From NCBI GenBank assembly GCA_025923995.1, contig JAICEW010000012.1, positions 1 through 42,658 of the forward strand: DNA of 42,658 nucleotides, given 5' to 3'. The notes below the pieces were generated by a model, which made no database searches, was not told the origin of the DNA, and saw only the letters and a list, made by a program, of their open reading frames with translations. The DNA is from Vicinamibacteria bacterium. GTDB lineage: Bacteria > Acidobacteriota > Vicinamibacteria > Fen-336. The position numbers and the translations under genes are program-made. This document shows positions 15,737-25,855 of the stretch, piece after piece (position 1 is the first letter of the stretch; each line of letters opens with the position of its first letter).

Positions 15737-18316
15737 TTAGAACGAGTACGCGAGGCCCAGGCGCAGGATGCGCGGCCGCATCAGCTCGCGGGCCCGTCCG
15801 AACACCGGCAGCTCCACGTCGCGCGAGACCTGCAGCGCGGTGCCCTCGTTGAGCAGGTTGAAGACGTCCGCCGTCGCGGTCAGCGTCCCGTGGCCGATCC
15901 CGAAGCCGCGCGCGAGGCGGGCGTCGAGCAGGATCACGGCCGGCAGCCGGTAGCTGTCGGCGTGGGGCGCCACCAGCACGTTCTTGGTGCCCGCGGTCGG
16001 GTCGCCGCTGCTGGCCGCCTGGAAGTACGGGATGGGGAAGCCGTCGCGCGCGTTCAGGACGGCCGCGGCCAGCAGGTGCAGCGGCAGCTCCGCCTCCAGC
16101 GTGGCGCCGGCGTTCCAGCGCGCGTGGACGAACAGGTCGCTCCGGCCCAGCCCGGTCGCGCGCACCGTCACGCGCCCGGCGTCCTGCAGCGGCTCGCCTT
16201 CCAGCGGCGTCGGGTCCTGGACGGCGACGGCCGTGTCCTCGAAGTACTCGCGCCAGTCGGCGTAGGCGCCCCAGGCCGACCAGCGGACGCGCGGCCCCGC
16301 GCGCCCGGCCAGCGTGGCCTCGACCGTCCCGGACTCCTGTCGATAGGCCTCGCGGTTGGTGAGCACCCGCCCGTTGCCCGGCGCGATCCGCGACTCCGAC
16401 GCGGGCGCGAAGTACCCGACGCTGTACGGCTCGCCGAACAGCGTGCCCTGGACGGCGCCGCGGATGACGTAGTCGGCCATCGTGAGGCTCTGGAGCGGCG
16501 TGTACCGCGGGTGGCGATGGCGCCTCCAGCTGGCGCGGACCACGGCGCGCACGCCCCAGCGCCCGGTCTCGACCGAGCCGGACACTTCCCTCGTGCGCGG
16601 TGCCCGGTACTCCGGGTCGATCTCGTGCGGGCTCACGAGGGACGCCGGCTGCCGCGGGTCGATCCCGGCGCTGCCCAGCCGTCCGCGCGCCAGGTCCAGC
16701 TCGTCCGCCTGCACCGAGCGGTCGCCGTTGCGGTCGAGCCAGTAGTACGTGAAGGACGCCGGCTCGCGCCCGATCGGGTTGTCGAAGGTGACGTCGCCCG
16801 CGCCCAGCTCCGCGGCGTACTCCGCGTACGCGGCGCGCGCGACGGTGCGGCCCTGCCCCTCGACGTCGAACGAGACCGAGGCGCGCGGCAGCACGTCGAG
16901 CCAGGCGAAGCGCCCCGGCGTGCCCGGGAAGGAGACGGCCGGCAGCAGGCGGGGCAGGATGGGGTTGGCCTCGACCGACGAGTCGAGGTTGTGTCCCGCC
17001 TGACGGTCCAGGCGCAGGCCCAGCGTGATCTCGAAGCGACCCCGCCGCGCGCGGTCCTGCGCGTACGCCTCGAAGTGATCGTGGACGCTGCGTGCGGACT
17101 GGTCGCGCGTGGGCAGCGCGAAACCGGTGAGCCCGAAGGTGCGGAAGAAGACGCTCTGCCGCTCGAAGCCCAGGACCTGGCTCCCCGGCCACTCCTGCGT
17201 CGTGTCCACCTGGCTCCGCCGATAGCCGGCGCCCGCCAGCAGCTCGTGGCGCAGGCCGAAGGCGTCGCGCATGCCCTGCGACTCGAGGAGCGCCTGCAGG
17301 CGCGGGCGGTCGCTCTCGAACGTGTAGTACGAGCCCTTCAGCACGCCGCGGAAGTCCTCGAAGACGTCCTGCTGCGGCCCTCCCTCGGCGTCGAGCCGGA
17401 ACCCGCCGTCGAGCCAGGAGACGCGCGCGAGCGTGTCGAACCCCGCCACCGGCCGCCGTCCCTCCAGCGCGAACAGGTAGCTGGGCCCCGACTGCCGCCA
17501 GCGCGCGGAGGGCTCGGTGGCGAGGCCCGTGTCGCGGCCTTCGTGGACCTTCTCGCTGCGCAGGCCCAGCAGGCCCAGCGTGCCCGCACCCCCCTGCCAG
17601 CGCGCCTTGAGCGCGAGGTCGGTGACGCGCAGCGTCTCCTCGTGGTCGGTGAAGGCCTGCTGGCGGAGCGCGTTGCGCGAGAACGCGCCCCACAGGCGCA
17701 GCGTGCCCTGGCGCAGGGCGCCGCCCAGCTCCGCCCCCACCTCGCTGAGGCGCTCGGTCTCGTTGCGGAAGAACGGCCGGCCCGAGAGCTCGTCGGGCCG
17801 GTTGTCGGACTGCAGCGCGTCGTCCGACCCGCGCAGGTGGACCTCGCCACGGAGCCGCTCGGGCGGGGGACGCAGCTGCAGGTCGACGCGCACGCCCGCC
17901 GTGTGGACGCGGACGTCCACGGCCCGCGTGCGCGCCAGCACGCTCTCGACCGCGTCCATGTCCGGGAAGACTGCGAGCGAGCCCAGCGCGACGGGGTCGG
18001 TCACGTCGATCCCGTCGAGCGTCCAGACCGTCCCCGCGCCGCCGTCGCCGCCCGCGACGACGAGCGACTGCAGGCCGGTCTCGGAGCCGCCGACGTTGAC
18101 GCGGTCGAGGAACACTCCCGGGACCTCGCGCAGCAGGGACCAGGGATCGGAGGGGCGCGGCAGCGCGCGCAGGTTCTCGCGCGGGAAGCGGGTGGCGGCG
18201 TCCGCGGGATGCGCGGGCGGCGCTCCGGGTGAGGGCGACGGCTGGGGGGTCTCCTCGCCCATGGCCGCGCGGCAGAAGAGGAGCGCCATCGCGGCGCAGG
18301 CGAGTCGCCGGACCAC
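15737..18316 (-). CDS. TonB-dependent receptor-like outer-membrane protein
   Basis: This 859-residue protein has a short signal peptide and a proline-rich linker. A plug-like domain follows ([20 protein letters not shown] near residue 60, [15 protein letters not shown]). The rest is a long beta-barrel ending in the aromatic-terminated strand LGLAYSF, typical of BAM substrates. The plug and overall length resemble Oar-like receptors, but the usual N-terminal carboxypeptidase-like domain is missing. A loop near residue 510 ([12 protein letters not shown]) looks like a calcium-binding EF/dockerin loop with the central glycine replaced. The GTG start lies 6 bases after the GNAT stop, so the two are co-transcribed. 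The substrate is unknown. Confidence 0.85.
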   Translation of the reverse strand: MVRRLACAAMALLFCRAAMGEETPQPSPSPGAPPAHPADAATRFPRENLRALPRPSDPWSLLREVPGVFLDRVNVGGSETGLQSLVVAGGDGGAGTVWTLDGIDVTDPVALGSLAVFPDMDAVESVLARTRAVDVRVHTAGVRVDLQLRPPPERLRGEVHLRGSDDALQSDNRPDELSGRPFFRNETERLSEVGAELGGALRQGTLRLWGAFSRNALRQQAFTDHEETLRVTDLALKARWQGGAGTLGLLGLRSEKVHEGRDTGLATEPSARWRQSGPSYLFALEGRRPVAGFDTLARVSWLDGGFRLDAEGGPQQDVFEDFRGVLKGSYYTFESDRPRLQALLESQGMRDAFGLRHELLAGAGYRRSQVDTTQEWPGSQVLGFERQSVFFRTFGLTGFALPTRDQSARSVHDHFEAYAQDRARRGRFEITLGLRLDRQAGHNLDSSVEANPILPRLLPAVSFPGTPGRFAWLDVLPRASVSFDVEGQGRTVARAAYAEYAAELGAGDVTFDNPIGREPASFTYYWLDRNGDRSVQADELDLARGRLGSAGIDPRQPASLVSPHEIDPEYRAPRTREVSGSVETGRWGVRAVVRASWRRHRHPRYTPLQSLTMADYVIRGAVQGTLFGEPYSVGYFAPASESRIAPGNGRVLTNREAYRQESGTVEATLAGRAGPRVRWSAWGAYADWREYFEDTAVAVQDPTPLEGEPLQDAGRVTVRATGLGRSDLFVHARWNAGATLEAELPLHLLAAAVLNARDGFPIPYFQAASSGDPTAGTKNVLVAPHADSYRLPAVILLDARLARGFGIGHGTLTATADVFNLLNEGTALQVSRDVELPVFGRARELMRPRILRLGLAYSF

Positions 18317-18322
18317 GGCGGT

Positions 18323-19156
18323 TCAGTCCTTGCGCAGCAGGTACAGCGGACGGCGGCGGCCGCCCTCTTCGGTGGGGGCGAAGTCCGCGACGGTGTAGCC
18401 CCGGCCCAGGTACCTCTGGAACGCGCGGCCGACCTTGCCCTGCCAGTCCGCGGCGACGCGCGGGGCCGCCTGGCACAACACGTCCCACTCGGGCGGGATC
18501 TCGAGCAGCAGCTCGGGCTCGCCCAGCTCCAGCCGCGGCTCGGAGGAGACTGGCCAGCCCGCCTGCCACTTCACGTCGTTGATGCGCGGCAGGCTCGGCG
18601 TGGCGACGGTCCGCGGAGGATCGCCTTCCGCCAGCCGCTCGCGCACGCGGGGCGCGTTCAGCTCCCAGCGCACCAGGAGCCGGTCCGTCGGCAGGCCGTG
18701 GTGGAGCGACGCGGTCGTGCGGCCGTAGAAGTCGGGGAAGAACTCGGCCGCGGTGCCGCCCAGGCGGCGCAGGTTGAGGTTCGCGTTGCGGGCCTGCAGC
18801 GGGTCGAAGGTCCAGACGATGAGCGCCACGCCGCGCGCCATCGCCTCGTCGCGCTGGGCCCACTTGAGGCGCACGCCCACCCCCCGCTGCTGGTGCTCCG
18901 GCAGGACCGCCAGCATGTCCGAGTGCAGGTGGGCGACGCCGCCGCGTAGCGCGGGGAAGGCGTAGGCGAAGCCGACCGCCGTGCCCGACCCGGTCTCGGC
19001 CAGCTGCAGGATGCCGCCCGCGTGCGTGGTGGCGATGAGCTGGATGGCCCCCGTCACCTCCACGTCGGCCAGCCCCCACACGACCTTCTGGAGCAGCACA
19101 CAGGTGTCGAAGTCGGTGCGGTCGCGGGCCAAACGGATGCGGAGGTCGTCTTCCAT
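18323..19156 (-). CDS. GNAT-superfamily acetyltransferase-like protein (COG3375 type)
   Basis: This 277-residue cytoplasmic protein has a GNAT fold: [13 protein letters not shown] near the start, [29 protein letters not shown] (acetyl-CoA loop variant Q-R-G-V-G) and [20 protein letters not shown], which is characteristic of COG3375 proteins. The C-terminal 110 residues have no assignment. It lacks a Shine-Dalgarno, and TAGACT lies 9 bases before the ATG. It heads the unit that also carries the TonB-type receptor and diverges from the amino-acid permease. Confidence 0.85.
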   Translation of the reverse strand: MEDDLRIRLARDRTDFDTCVLLQKVVWGLADVEVTGAIQLIATTHAGGILQLAETGSGTAVGFAYAFPALRGGVAHLHSDMLAVLPEHQQRGVGVRLKWAQRDEAMARGVALIVWTFDPLQARNANLNLRRLGGTAAEFFPDFYGRTTASLHHGLPTDRLLVRWELNAPRVRERLAEGDPPRTVATPSLPRINDVKWQAGWPVSSEPRLELGEPELLLEIPPEWDVLCQAAPRVAADWQGKVGRAFQRYLGRGYTVADFAPTEEGGRRRPLYLLRKD

Positions 19157-19165
19157 CGCGTGCGG

Positions 19166-19171
19166 AGTCTA
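19166..19171 (-). promoter_or_regulatory. Candidate -10 (TAGACT) of the GNAT gene
   Basis: TAGACT is followed by 9 bases and then the ATG at 19156, with no ribosome-binding site between them. It shares a 69-base divergent gap with the permease promoter. The spacing implies a nearly leaderless transcript. Confidence 0.4.
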
Positions 19172-19208
19172 CCATCTGGCCCGCGAGGGTGTCCCCGCGC
19201 GGCGCTGC

Positions 19209-19214
19209 TACAAT
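19209..19214 (+). promoter_or_regulatory. Candidate -10 (TACAAT) of the amino-acid permease
   Basis: TACAAT lies 11 bases before the ATG at 19226 and no Shine-Dalgarno intervenes. No clear -35 is visible at the usual distance. Confidence 0.42.
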
Positions 19215-19225
19215 CCCGCGATTCC

Positions 19226-20611
19226 ATGGCCCTGGAGGAGCCGGCCGACAGCTCGGGACTGGTCCGCCGCCTGGGCACCTGGGACGCGGTCCTGGTCACC
19301 ATCGGCTCCGTCCTGGGGACCGGCATCTTCCTCACGACGTCGGACGTGGCGCGGGCGCTGCCGCACCCGGGCCTGATCCTGCTCGCGTGGGCGGCGGGAG
19401 GGCTGCTGACGCTCGCGGGTGCGCTCACGTACGCCGAGCTGGGCGTGATGTTCCCGCGGGCGGGCGGCCAGTACCACTACCTCAAGGAGGCGTACGGCCC
19501 GCTGTGGGGCTTCCTGTTCGGCTGGACGTGCTTCCTCGTCATCATGAGCGGCGGCATCGCCGCGCTGGCGGTCGGCTTCGGCGAGTACCTGGGCTTCTTC
19601 CTGCCGTTCTTCTCCACGAAGCACGAGCTGTTCCGCGTGCCGCTGGGGCCGGTGACGTGGGCCGTCAACGGGGGGCAGCTCGCGGGCGCGCTCGCGATCG
19701 CCTTCCTGACCGCCGTGAACTGCCTGGGCCTCAAGGAGGGCGCGCGCCTGCAGAACGCCGTGACGCTGGTCAAGATCGGCTCCATCGTGGGGCTGGCGGT
19801 GTTCGGGCTGCTCGGACCCGCGCCGGCGATGCCCGACTACGACGCCCCCTTGCCGAGCGGCGGGCTCATGGCCGCCTTCGGCGTCGCGATGATCGCGGTG
19901 CTGTGGAGCTACGACGGCTGGTACGGGTTCACGCCGCTCGCGGGCGAGGCGCGCGAGCCGCAACGCACCATCCCCCGCGGGCTGATCGGGGGCACCGCGG
20001 TGATCACGCTGCTGTACGTGCTCATGAACGTGCTCTACGTGCGCGTGCTGCCCATCGGCGTCATGACGGAGACGGCCCGCATCGGCGAGGCGGCGGCGGG
20101 AGTGCTGTTCGGGCCCTGGGGCGCACGCGTCATCTCGGTCGCGGTCGTGGTGTCGACCTTCGGCTGCCTGTCCTCCACCATCCTCTACGCGGCGCGCATC
20201 TACCTGCCGATGGCGCAGGACGGGCTGTTCTTCCGCGCGCTGGCGACGGTTCACCCGCGCTCGCTCGTGCCCGCCGCGTGCCTGCTGGCCCAGGGCGCGT
20301 GGGCCATCGCCCAGACGTTCTCGGGGACGTACGAGCAGCTCTACACGTACGTGACGTTCGCCCTGTTCGTCTTCCACGCCGCCACCGGCGCGGCCGTCAT
20401 GGTGCTGCGGCGGACGCGGCCCGACGCGCCGCGTCCGTACCGCACATGGGGCTACCCCTGGGTGCCCCTCGTGTTCATCGCCTGGTCGCTCGTGTTCGTG
20501 GCCAACACGCTCGTGAGCCGGCCGGTCGAGTCGGGGATCGGCCTCCTGCTCATCGCGCTGGGCGTGCCCGCCTACCTCGGGTGGCGGCGCGGGGTCAGCG
20601 CTGCAGGGTGA
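19226..20611 (+). CDS. APC-superfamily amino-acid permease
   Basis: This 461-residue inner-membrane transporter has about 12 helices. The first helix carries the substrate-binding break [13 protein letters not shown], then [20 protein letters not shown] with [18 protein letters not shown], and [20 protein letters not shown], all hallmarks of LAT/SteT-like APC permeases. The C-terminus has [15 protein letters not shown] chose ATG 19226 over the longer track ORF because the extension lies over the divergent gene. The transported amino acid cannot be deduced. The 3' end overlaps the convergent lipoprotein gene by 17 bases. Confidence 0.93.
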   Translation: MALEEPADSSGLVRRLGTWDAVLVTIGSVLGTGIFLTTSDVARALPHPGLILLAWAAGGLLTLAGALTYAELGVMFPRAGGQYHYLKEAYGPLWGFLFGWTCFLVIMSGGIAALAVGFGEYLGFFLPFFSTKHELFRVPLGPVTWAVNGGQLAGALAIAFLTAVNCLGLKEGARLQNAVTLVKIGSIVGLAVFGLLGPAPAMPDYDAPLPSGGLMAAFGVAMIAVLWSYDGWYGFTPLAGEAREPQRTIPRGLIGGTAVITLLYVLMNVLYVRVLPIGVMTETARIGEAAAGVLFGPWGARVISVAVVVSTFGCLSSTILYAARIYLPMAQDGLFFRALATVHPRSLVPAACLLAQGAWAIAQTFSGTYEQLYTYVTFALFVFHAATGAAVMVLRRTRPDAPRPYRTWGYPWVPLVFIAWSLVFVANTLVSRPVESGIGLLLIALGVPAYLGWRRGVSAAG

Positions 20612-21083
20612 TCAGGATCGTCCCCGACTCTCCCGTGGGACCCAGGTTGACGATGTATACGCGCGCCCCCTGGGGCTGGGTGACGTTGATCGTGATCACG
20701 GCCGGCTTGACGGAGGGGTTGATGTTGGCACCCAGCGGCGTGCACGCCGCCGAGGCGCTCAGGTTCTGCTCGATGAGGTCGATGAAGTCGTCCACGGTGC
20801 AGGTGGTGCCCGAGAAGATGATCAGCCCCATCCGGTTGGTGGCGAACGTCCATTCCAGGGTCGCGCGCAGGGTGCCGGGAGCGGAGATGGTGAAGTCGCC
20901 GATCGCGATCTCGCCCGGGTCGAGCGGGGGAAAGGTCGACTGCAGGAGGACGAAGGGGGCGAGCGTGGGCGTCGGTACCGGCGTGCTCACCGGATCCGGT
21001 CCGGTGCCGCCGCCGCAGGAGGGCAGCAGCGCCGCCAGGACCAGCCCGAGCGCCAGCCGGAGACCACGCGATCGCAGGATCAC
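20595..21083 (-). CDS. Small secreted lipoprotein, unknown function
   Basis: This 162-residue protein starts with a lipoprotein signal (LALGLVLAALLPSC, lipobox LPSC). A proline/threonine-rich linker and a beta-rich domain follow, the latter resembling pre-peptidase C-terminal or jelly-roll modules (GTLRATLEWTFATNRMGLII, then [20 protein letters not shown]). Two cysteines in the mature part (TTCTV, SAACT) may pair. GTG 21083 is preceded by AAGGAGGG at good spacing. I do not recognise a named family. Confidence 0.7.
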   Translation of the reverse strand: MILRSRGLRLALGLVLAALLPSCGGGTGPDPVSTPVPTPTLAPFVLLQSTFPPLDPGEIAIGDFTISAPGTLRATLEWTFATNRMGLIIFSGTTCTVDDFIDLIEQNLSASAACTPLGANINPSVKPAVITINVTQPQGARVYIVNLGPTGESGTILITLQR

Positions 21084-21166
21084 GGTTCTACCCTCCTTCT
21101 TGCCGTTCGAGCCACGAGTGCCCGATTGCCACACCTGAGAGTGTCGGAATTGCGCGAGATGTTACA

Positions 21167-21185
21167 CCCCCTCGGCTTCAGGGGG
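21167..21185 (+). other. Short hairpin just upstream of yihY-like start
   Basis: CCCCCT, a 7-base loop and AGGGGG form a 6-bp GC stem ending 11 bases before the ATG at 21197. It could mask the weak G-rich ribosome-binding region. This is structural reasoning only. Confidence 0.3.
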
Positions 21186-21196
21186 CCGGGCAGGGC

Positions 21197-22000
21197 ATGA
21201 GCGGGCCGGGAAGGGGACTGGCCGCGGTCGGGAGGCGCCTCTGGAAGGTGGGCGGTACCCTGCTGGGCCGCGACACGATGGTCATGACCAACGCGATCGC
21301 GTTCAACTTCCTGCTCTGCCTGTTCCCGCTGCTCCTGGTGCTGGTGGCCGCGGCGCAGTCGCTGCCCGGCCGCCGCGCCTCTTCGGCGGTGCTGCTGGTG
21401 ATGCACGAGCTCATCCCGTTCGAGCGGGAGGCGCTCGCACTGTCGGTGCAGAGCCTGCGTCGGCTGGCCCCTGGGCTCACGGCCGTCTCGCTGCTCATGA
21501 TCGTGTGGGGCTCCTCGGGCATCTTCATGCCCGTCGAGATGGCGCTGGCGCAGGCCTGGGGCAGCCAGCCCCGCGCCTGGGCCAAGAGCCGGGGGCTGGC
21601 CTTTGCGGCGACGCTGGGCGGCGGCCTGCTCGCGTTCCTGTCGGTCGCAGTGACCGTGCTGGCGCGCAGCTACGACGACGTCTGGCCGCGGCTCGCGGAA
21701 TACGGGGCCCGCGCGAGCGCGCTGCTGCTCACGTACGTCCTCTTCTACCTGATCTACCTGCTCATCCCGTCGCCGTCGGTGGGCAGCGGCGTCGCGCTGC
21801 GCAGCGCGCTGTGGGCGGGCACGGCCTGGGAGGCGGCCAAATACGTGTTCGTCATCAACCTGGCCCGCGCGAACCTCCGGCTGTTCTACGGGCCGCTCGC
21901 GTTCGCGGTGTCGCTCGTGCTGTGGGCGCAGCTCACCAGCATGGTGCTCGTCTTCGGCGCGCTCATGGTCCCGGCGCCGGGACGACGTCGTCAGGAGTGA
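21197..22000 (+). CDS. YihY/UPF0761 family inner-membrane protein (BrkB-like)
   Basis: This 267-residue membrane protein has about six helices. The family core is visible: AIAFNFLLCLFPLLLVLVAA, SLLMIVWGSSGIFMPVEMAL, FYLIYLLIPSPSV, and a C-terminal AWEAAKYVFVINLARANLRL followed by YGPLAFAVSLVLWAQLTSMV. Family members are sometimes annotated as ribonuclease BN by historical error; the molecular role is unknown. The 3' end overlaps the convergent glycosidase gene by 38 bases. Confidence 0.9.
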   Translation: MSGPGRGLAAVGRRLWKVGGTLLGRDTMVMTNAIAFNFLLCLFPLLLVLVAAAQSLPGRRASSAVLLVMHELIPFEREALALSVQSLRRLAPGLTAVSLLMIVWGSSGIFMPVEMALAQAWGSQPRAWAKSRGLAFAATLGGGLLAFLSVAVTVLARSYDDVWPRLAEYGARASALLLTYVLFYLIYLLIPSPSVGSGVALRSALWAGTAWEAAKYVFVINLARANLRLFYGPLAFAVSLVLWAQLTSMVLVFGALMVPAPGRRRQE

Positions 22001-23864
22001 GCCAGAGCACCTCGTAGGGCCGAAGCGTCACCCGGAACCCATCGCCGGTGACGGCGCCCCGCTCGCGCCCGGTGATGCGGTCGCGCCAGGCGATCGCGCG
22101 GGAGCCGAGGTCGTCGCGCGCGAGGTCGACCTCCTGGGTCCCGGTCGTGACGTTGGTCAGCGCCAGCACGGGCGGGGGGCCGCTCGCGCCGCCCCGGCGC
22201 ACGGCGAACACCCCGGGCCCGGCGTCCAGCACGCGCTGGGTCGCGTTGGGGTGGAACGCCGGCGTCGCGATCCGCCGCCGCACCAGCCGGCGGAACCGGA
22301 CCGCCACCTCGTGCACCCACGAGTGGCGGTCGCGCAGCTTCTCGAACAGCGCGGTCTCGTCGATCGTCTTGCGGTTGATGCTGCGTGCCTCCGAGCCCTT
22401 CAGCACGGGCGCCGTGTCGTTCTTCGCGCCGAACAGGCTGGGCAGGTAGACGCCGGGGACGCCCATCAGCGCGAGCGCGATCGAGCGGCTGGCCAGGAAC
22501 CGGTTGACCTGCAGCGACTGGGTCTCGTCCGCGTCCTCGCGGTTGAGCGCGCTGTACCAGGTCACGTTCAGCTCGTACGGGCTGCGCGTGCCGTCCCCGT
22601 TCGCGCGGTGGGAGACGAGGCCGCCGTGCGCGAGCGCCCGCTCCACCAGCGCGTCGATCTGCTCGGCGGTGAGGATGCCCTTGGCTCCCGAGAGCCCGAT
22701 GCCGTCGTGCGAGTCGAGGAAGTTGAAGTAGGTCGCGGTGGTCGAGATGCGGCGCAGGGACGCCGCCCACTCGCGCAGCCGCGTGACATCGCCCGTGTGG
22801 AACGTGTGCAGGACGAGGGGAGGCAGCGCGAAGTTGTAGACCATCTGCGCCTCGTTCGTCCCGTCGCCGAAGTAGCTGACGTTGTCCTCGTGCGGCACGT
22901 TGGTCTCGGTGACCAGCGCGACCTGCGGCGCCACCACGTCCAGCACCGCGCGGAAGAGCTGGACGAGCGCGTGCGTCTCGCGCAGGTGCGCGCAGCGCGT
23001 GCCCAGCTCGCGCCAGATGTAGGTCACCGCGTCCAGCCGGATCATGTCGGCTCCGCGCCGGACGTAGTCGAGCAGGATGTCCAGCACGCGCAGCAGGACC
23101 CGCTCGCTCCTGAAGTTGAGGTCCACCTGGTCGGGGCTGAACGTGGTCCAGACCCACCGCGGGCCGTGCAGTCCCTGGAAACGCGTGAGCAGGTCCGACG
23201 TGCGCGGACGCAGGATGAGCCGCAGGTGGTCGGGATCGATGGCGTCGCGCGTGTTGAAGGCGACGAAGAAGTCCTCGTAGCCCGGGCGGCCGTTCAGGTA
23301 GCGCTGGAACCAGCGGCTCTTGGCGGAGGCGTGGTTGAAGACGCCGTCGAACATCAGGCGGAAGCGGCTGCTGAGCTGCTCGATCTCCTGCCAGGTCCCC
23401 AGCCGCGGGTCCACCTCGGTGTAGTCGATGATCGAGAAGCCGCGGTCGGACGTGTAGGGGAAGAAGGGCAGGATGTGCACGGTGTTGATGGCGCCGCGCA
23501 TGAAGAGGTCGAGGAAGTCGGAGAGGGCGCGCAGCGGCGTCTTGCCGGGGCTGGTCAGCAGGTCGCCGTAGGTGATGAGGATGACGTCCCGCTCGGTGAA
23601 GCGCTCGTTGGGGTCGAAGGTCGGCTCCTCCGCCAGCATCTCGGGCGTCTTGTGGGCGTGGTAGACCTTCATCAGGCGCTCGACCTCGGCGTAGCACGCC
23701 TGCGCACGCTCGGGGCCGTAGAGCACCGTCAGCTTCTCCAGCACGCGCGCCCGCTGATCCGGCCGCACCTCGAGCAGCGGCCGGCTGAAGTCGGGCTCGG
23801 GCAGATGGGTGCGCTGGTAGCGGGCGGGCAGGAGCGGGGCCGCCTGCGGGGAATCCCCAACCAT
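21963..23864 (-). CDS. GH13_18 glycoside phosphorylase (sucrose/glucosylglycerate phosphorylase-like)
   Basis: This 633-residue cytoplasmic enzyme belongs to the sucrose-phosphorylase branch of GH13. Visible landmarks are ILPFFPYTSDRGFSIIDYTE, MFDGVFNHAS, MIRLDAVTYIW with the nucleophile Asp, LVTETNVPHEDNVSYFG with the acid/base Glu, and FNFLDSHDGIGLSG with the transition-state Asp. Length and motifs favour a glucosylglycerate or sucrose-6-phosphate type phosphorylase, releasing glucose-1-phosphate; the exact substrate is unsure. I prefer ATG 23864 over GTG 23876 because TACGGT lies 10 bases before it. The promoter region is shared with the divergent antiporter. Confidence 0.9.
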   Translation of the reverse strand: MVGDSPQAAPLLPARYQRTHLPEPDFSRPLLEVRPDQRARVLEKLTVLYGPERAQACYAEVERLMKVYHAHKTPEMLAEEPTFDPNERFTERDVILITYGDLLTSPGKTPLRALSDFLDLFMRGAINTVHILPFFPYTSDRGFSIIDYTEVDPRLGTWQEIEQLSSRFRLMFDGVFNHASAKSRWFQRYLNGRPGYEDFFVAFNTRDAIDPDHLRLILRPRTSDLLTRFQGLHGPRWVWTTFSPDQVDLNFRSERVLLRVLDILLDYVRRGADMIRLDAVTYIWRELGTRCAHLRETHALVQLFRAVLDVVAPQVALVTETNVPHEDNVSYFGDGTNEAQMVYNFALPPLVLHTFHTGDVTRLREWAASLRRISTTATYFNFLDSHDGIGLSGAKGILTAEQIDALVERALAHGGLVSHRANGDGTRSPYELNVTWYSALNREDADETQSLQVNRFLASRSIALALMGVPGVYLPSLFGAKNDTAPVLKGSEARSINRKTIDETALFEKLRDRHSWVHEVAVRFRRLVRRRIATPAFHPNATQRVLDAGPGVFAVRRGGASGPPPVLALTNVTTGTQEVDLARDDLGSRAIAWRDRITGRERGAVTGDGFRVTLRPYEVLWLTPDDVVPAPGP

Positions 23865-23874
23865 CGGTGATTCC

Positions 23875-23880
23875 ACCGTA
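23875..23880 (-). promoter_or_regulatory. Candidate -10 (TACGGT) of the GH13 gene
   Basis: TAnnnT hexamer 10 bases before ATG 23864, with no Shine-Dalgarno. It is the weakest match of the set and also overlaps the alternative GTG start, so treat it with caution. Confidence 0.28.
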
Positions 23881-23919
23881 ACGCCGCGCCCGACCGGCGG
23901 TCAAGGCGCGCGCGCACAG

Positions 23920-23925
23920 TAGAAT
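23920..23925 (+). promoter_or_regulatory. Candidate -10 (TAGAAT) of the antiporter
   Basis: TAGAAT lies 8 bases before the ATG at 23934 and no Shine-Dalgarno is present, so the transcript would start at or within a few bases of the start codon. Confidence 0.45.
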
Positions 23926-23933
23926 CACGCGTC

Positions 23934-25211
23934 ATGCTCCATCCGCTGCTGCTGGCGGCGGGCGAGGGCGGCCACGACGCCGTGCCCCTGCTGCTGGCGG
24001 TGCTGGCGCTGGTCATCGCGGGGGCCAAGGTGGGCGCGGCGGTGGCCGCGCGGCTGGGGCTGCCTGGCGTCCTGGGCGAGCTGCTGGCCGGCCTGCTGCT
24101 CGGGAACCTGGTCCTGCTCGGCGGGCCCGACCTGCGGGTCGTGATGGACAGCGGCGCGCTGCTGCTGCTGGCCGAGCTGGGCGCCGTCCTGCTGCTGTTC
24201 AAGGTCGGGCTGGAGTCCTCGGCCAGCGAGATGATGGCCGTGGGTGGCCGCGCCACGCTGGTGGCGGCGGCCGGAGTGGTCACGCCCATGGCCCTGGGCT
24301 TCGGCGTGGGCGAGCTCATGCGGCCCGACGACCCGTGGATGCTGCACGCGTTCCTGGGCTCGATGCTGGCCGCGACGAGCGTGGGCATCACCGCCCGCGT
24401 GCTGGCGGACGCCGGGGCCGTGCAGACCCCCGCCGCGCGCATCGTGCTGGGCGCGGCCGTGATCGACGACGTGATGGGCCTGGTGGTGCTGGCGGTGGTG
24501 GCCGGGATCATCAACGCGGCCGCCACCGGCGCCGCGCTGGCCGCGGGCACCATCGTCTGGATCGTGGTGAAGGCGGTGCTCTTCCTGGTCGGCGCGCTCC
24601 TGGTCGGAGGCCTGCTGGCCCCGCGCCTGTTCAAGTCCGCGCTGATCCTGCCCGCGGGGGGCGTCTCGGCGGCGCTGGCGCTCGCGCTGTGCCTGCTGTC
24701 CGCCTACCTGGCGGCGGTGGCGGGGCTGGCGCCGATCGTGGGGGCTTTCGCGGCCGGGCTGGTGCTGGACGAGCAGCACGCGGCCGACCACGTCGCCCGC
24801 GGCGAGCGGACGCTCGAGGAGTCGCTGGGCTCGCTGTCGGCGTTCCTGGTGCCGGTCTTCTTCGTCCGGATGGGCATGCTCGTGGACGTGTCGGCGTTCG
24901 CGTCGGCGTCGGTGCTGGGCTTCGCGCTGCTGCTCACGCTGGCGGCGGTCGTCGGCAAGCAGGTGTGCGGGCTGCTGGCCCCGCGCGGCGTGTCCGGCCT
25001 CGTCATCGGCATCGGCATGATGCCGCGCGGCGAGGTCGGCCTCATCTTCGCCGGCATGGGGGCCAAGCTGATGCTGGACGGCCGGCCCGTGGTCGACGCG
25101 GGCACGTACGCGGCCGCGGTGTTCATGGTGATGGCGACGAGCATCGTCACGCCGCCGCTGCTGCAGTGGGCGCTGCGGAGGTCGGAGCGGCGCCGGCTGG
25201 AGGCGGCCTAG
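23934..25211 (+). CDS. CPA2-family Na+(K+)/H+ antiporter
   Basis: This 425-residue membrane protein has about 12-13 helices of the KefB/GerN/NapA type. Key segments are LGLPGVLGELLAGLLLGNLV, LLAELGAVLLLFKVGLESS, ATSVGITARVLADAG, VLGAAVIDDVMGLVVLAVVA with the ion-binding DD pair, and GIGMMPRGEVGLIFAGMG with the conserved RGE. There is no C-terminal RCK domain. The gene ends overlap the convergent carbonic anhydrase by 4 bases; both relate to proton/bicarbonate balance, though a shared role is only inferred. Confidence 0.95.
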   Translation: MLHPLLLAAGEGGHDAVPLLLAVLALVIAGAKVGAAVAARLGLPGVLGELLAGLLLGNLVLLGGPDLRVVMDSGALLLLAELGAVLLLFKVGLESSASEMMAVGGRATLVAAAGVVTPMALGFGVGELMRPDDPWMLHAFLGSMLAATSVGITARVLADAGAVQTPAARIVLGAAVIDDVMGLVVLAVVAGIINAAATGAALAAGTIVWIVVKAVLFLVGALLVGGLLAPRLFKSALILPAGGVSAALALALCLLSAYLAAVAGLAPIVGAFAAGLVLDEQHAADHVARGERTLEESLGSLSAFLVPVFFVRMGMLVDVSAFASASVLGFALLLTLAAVVGKQVCGLLAPRGVSGLVIGIGMMPRGEVGLIFAGMGAKLMLDGRPVVDAGTYAAAVFMVMATSIVTPPLLQWALRRSERRRLEAA

Positions 25212-25837
25212 GGGGTCCCGAGCCCGTCGAACAGGTGGACGCGCCCGCTCTCGAGGAAGTACTCGGCGCCGACGACGAGCAGCCCATCGTCCGCGATCAG
25301 CCGCTCGAGCGACTCGGACCCGTGGCGGAGCTGGTCGACCGCGACCCGCACGTTCGCACGGACGGCCTCGTGGACGAGCGTCTCGAAGTCCATCGGCTGG
25401 CCGGAGCGCAGCAGGCCCTCGACCGACGGGCGGATGCGGTCGACGATCGAGGACAGGCCCCGCGAGGGCGCGCCCTCGGTGCGCCCCAGCGCCTCGAGCG
25501 TCGCCAGGATGGCCCCGCACTGCGAGTGGCCCAGCACCATCACCAGACGCGTGCGGAAGCGCTCGGCCGCGAACTCCACGCTGCCCACCTGCGAGGGCGC
25601 CACGATGTTGCCGGCGACGCGGATCACGAACAGGTCGCCCAGGCCCTGGTCGAACACCAGCTCCGCCGGCACGCGCGAGTCGGAGCAGCCCAGGACGATC
25701 GCGAACGGCGCCTGGCCGGCCACCAGCTCCGCCCGCCGCGCGCGGCTCTCCATCGCGTCGCTGCTGGCCCGCCCCGACGCGAACCGTTCGTTCCCTTCGA
25801 GCAGGCGCGTGAGCGCCCTGGTCGCAGCCGTGGTCAA
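25208..25837 (-). CDS. Beta-class carbonic anhydrase
   Basis: This 209-residue zinc enzyme interconverts CO2 and bicarbonate in the cytoplasm. The zinc ligands are visible in VLGCSDSRVPAE (Cys, Asp-Arg dyad) and VLGHSQCGAI (His, Cys). RVAGNIVAPSQVGSVEFA is also typical. The start is TTG 25837, placed after GGGAGG; the track shows it as Met. A perfect inverted repeat containing TAGAAT (25856-25874) lies 18 bases upstream and may carry its promoter. Confidence 0.95.
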   Translation of the reverse strand: MTTAATRALTRLLEGNERFASGRASSDAMESRARRAELVAGQAPFAIVLGCSDSRVPAELVFDQGLGDLFVIRVAGNIVAPSQVGSVEFAAERFRTRLVMVLGHSQCGAILATLEALGRTEGAPSRGLSSIVDRIRPSVEGLLRSGQPMDFETLVHEAVRANVRVAVDQLRHGSESLERLIADDGLLVVGAEYFLESGRVHLFDGLGTP

Positions 25838-25855
25838 CGTGCCTCCCGTGTCGCC

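Noticed and set aside
14823-19175. 1450-residue ORF on the minus strand
   Set aside because: Only its last 293 codons (rmlA) are real. The rest runs through the TonB-receptor and GNAT genes in another frame and is arginine/alanine/proline-rich low-complexity translation caused by GC bias.
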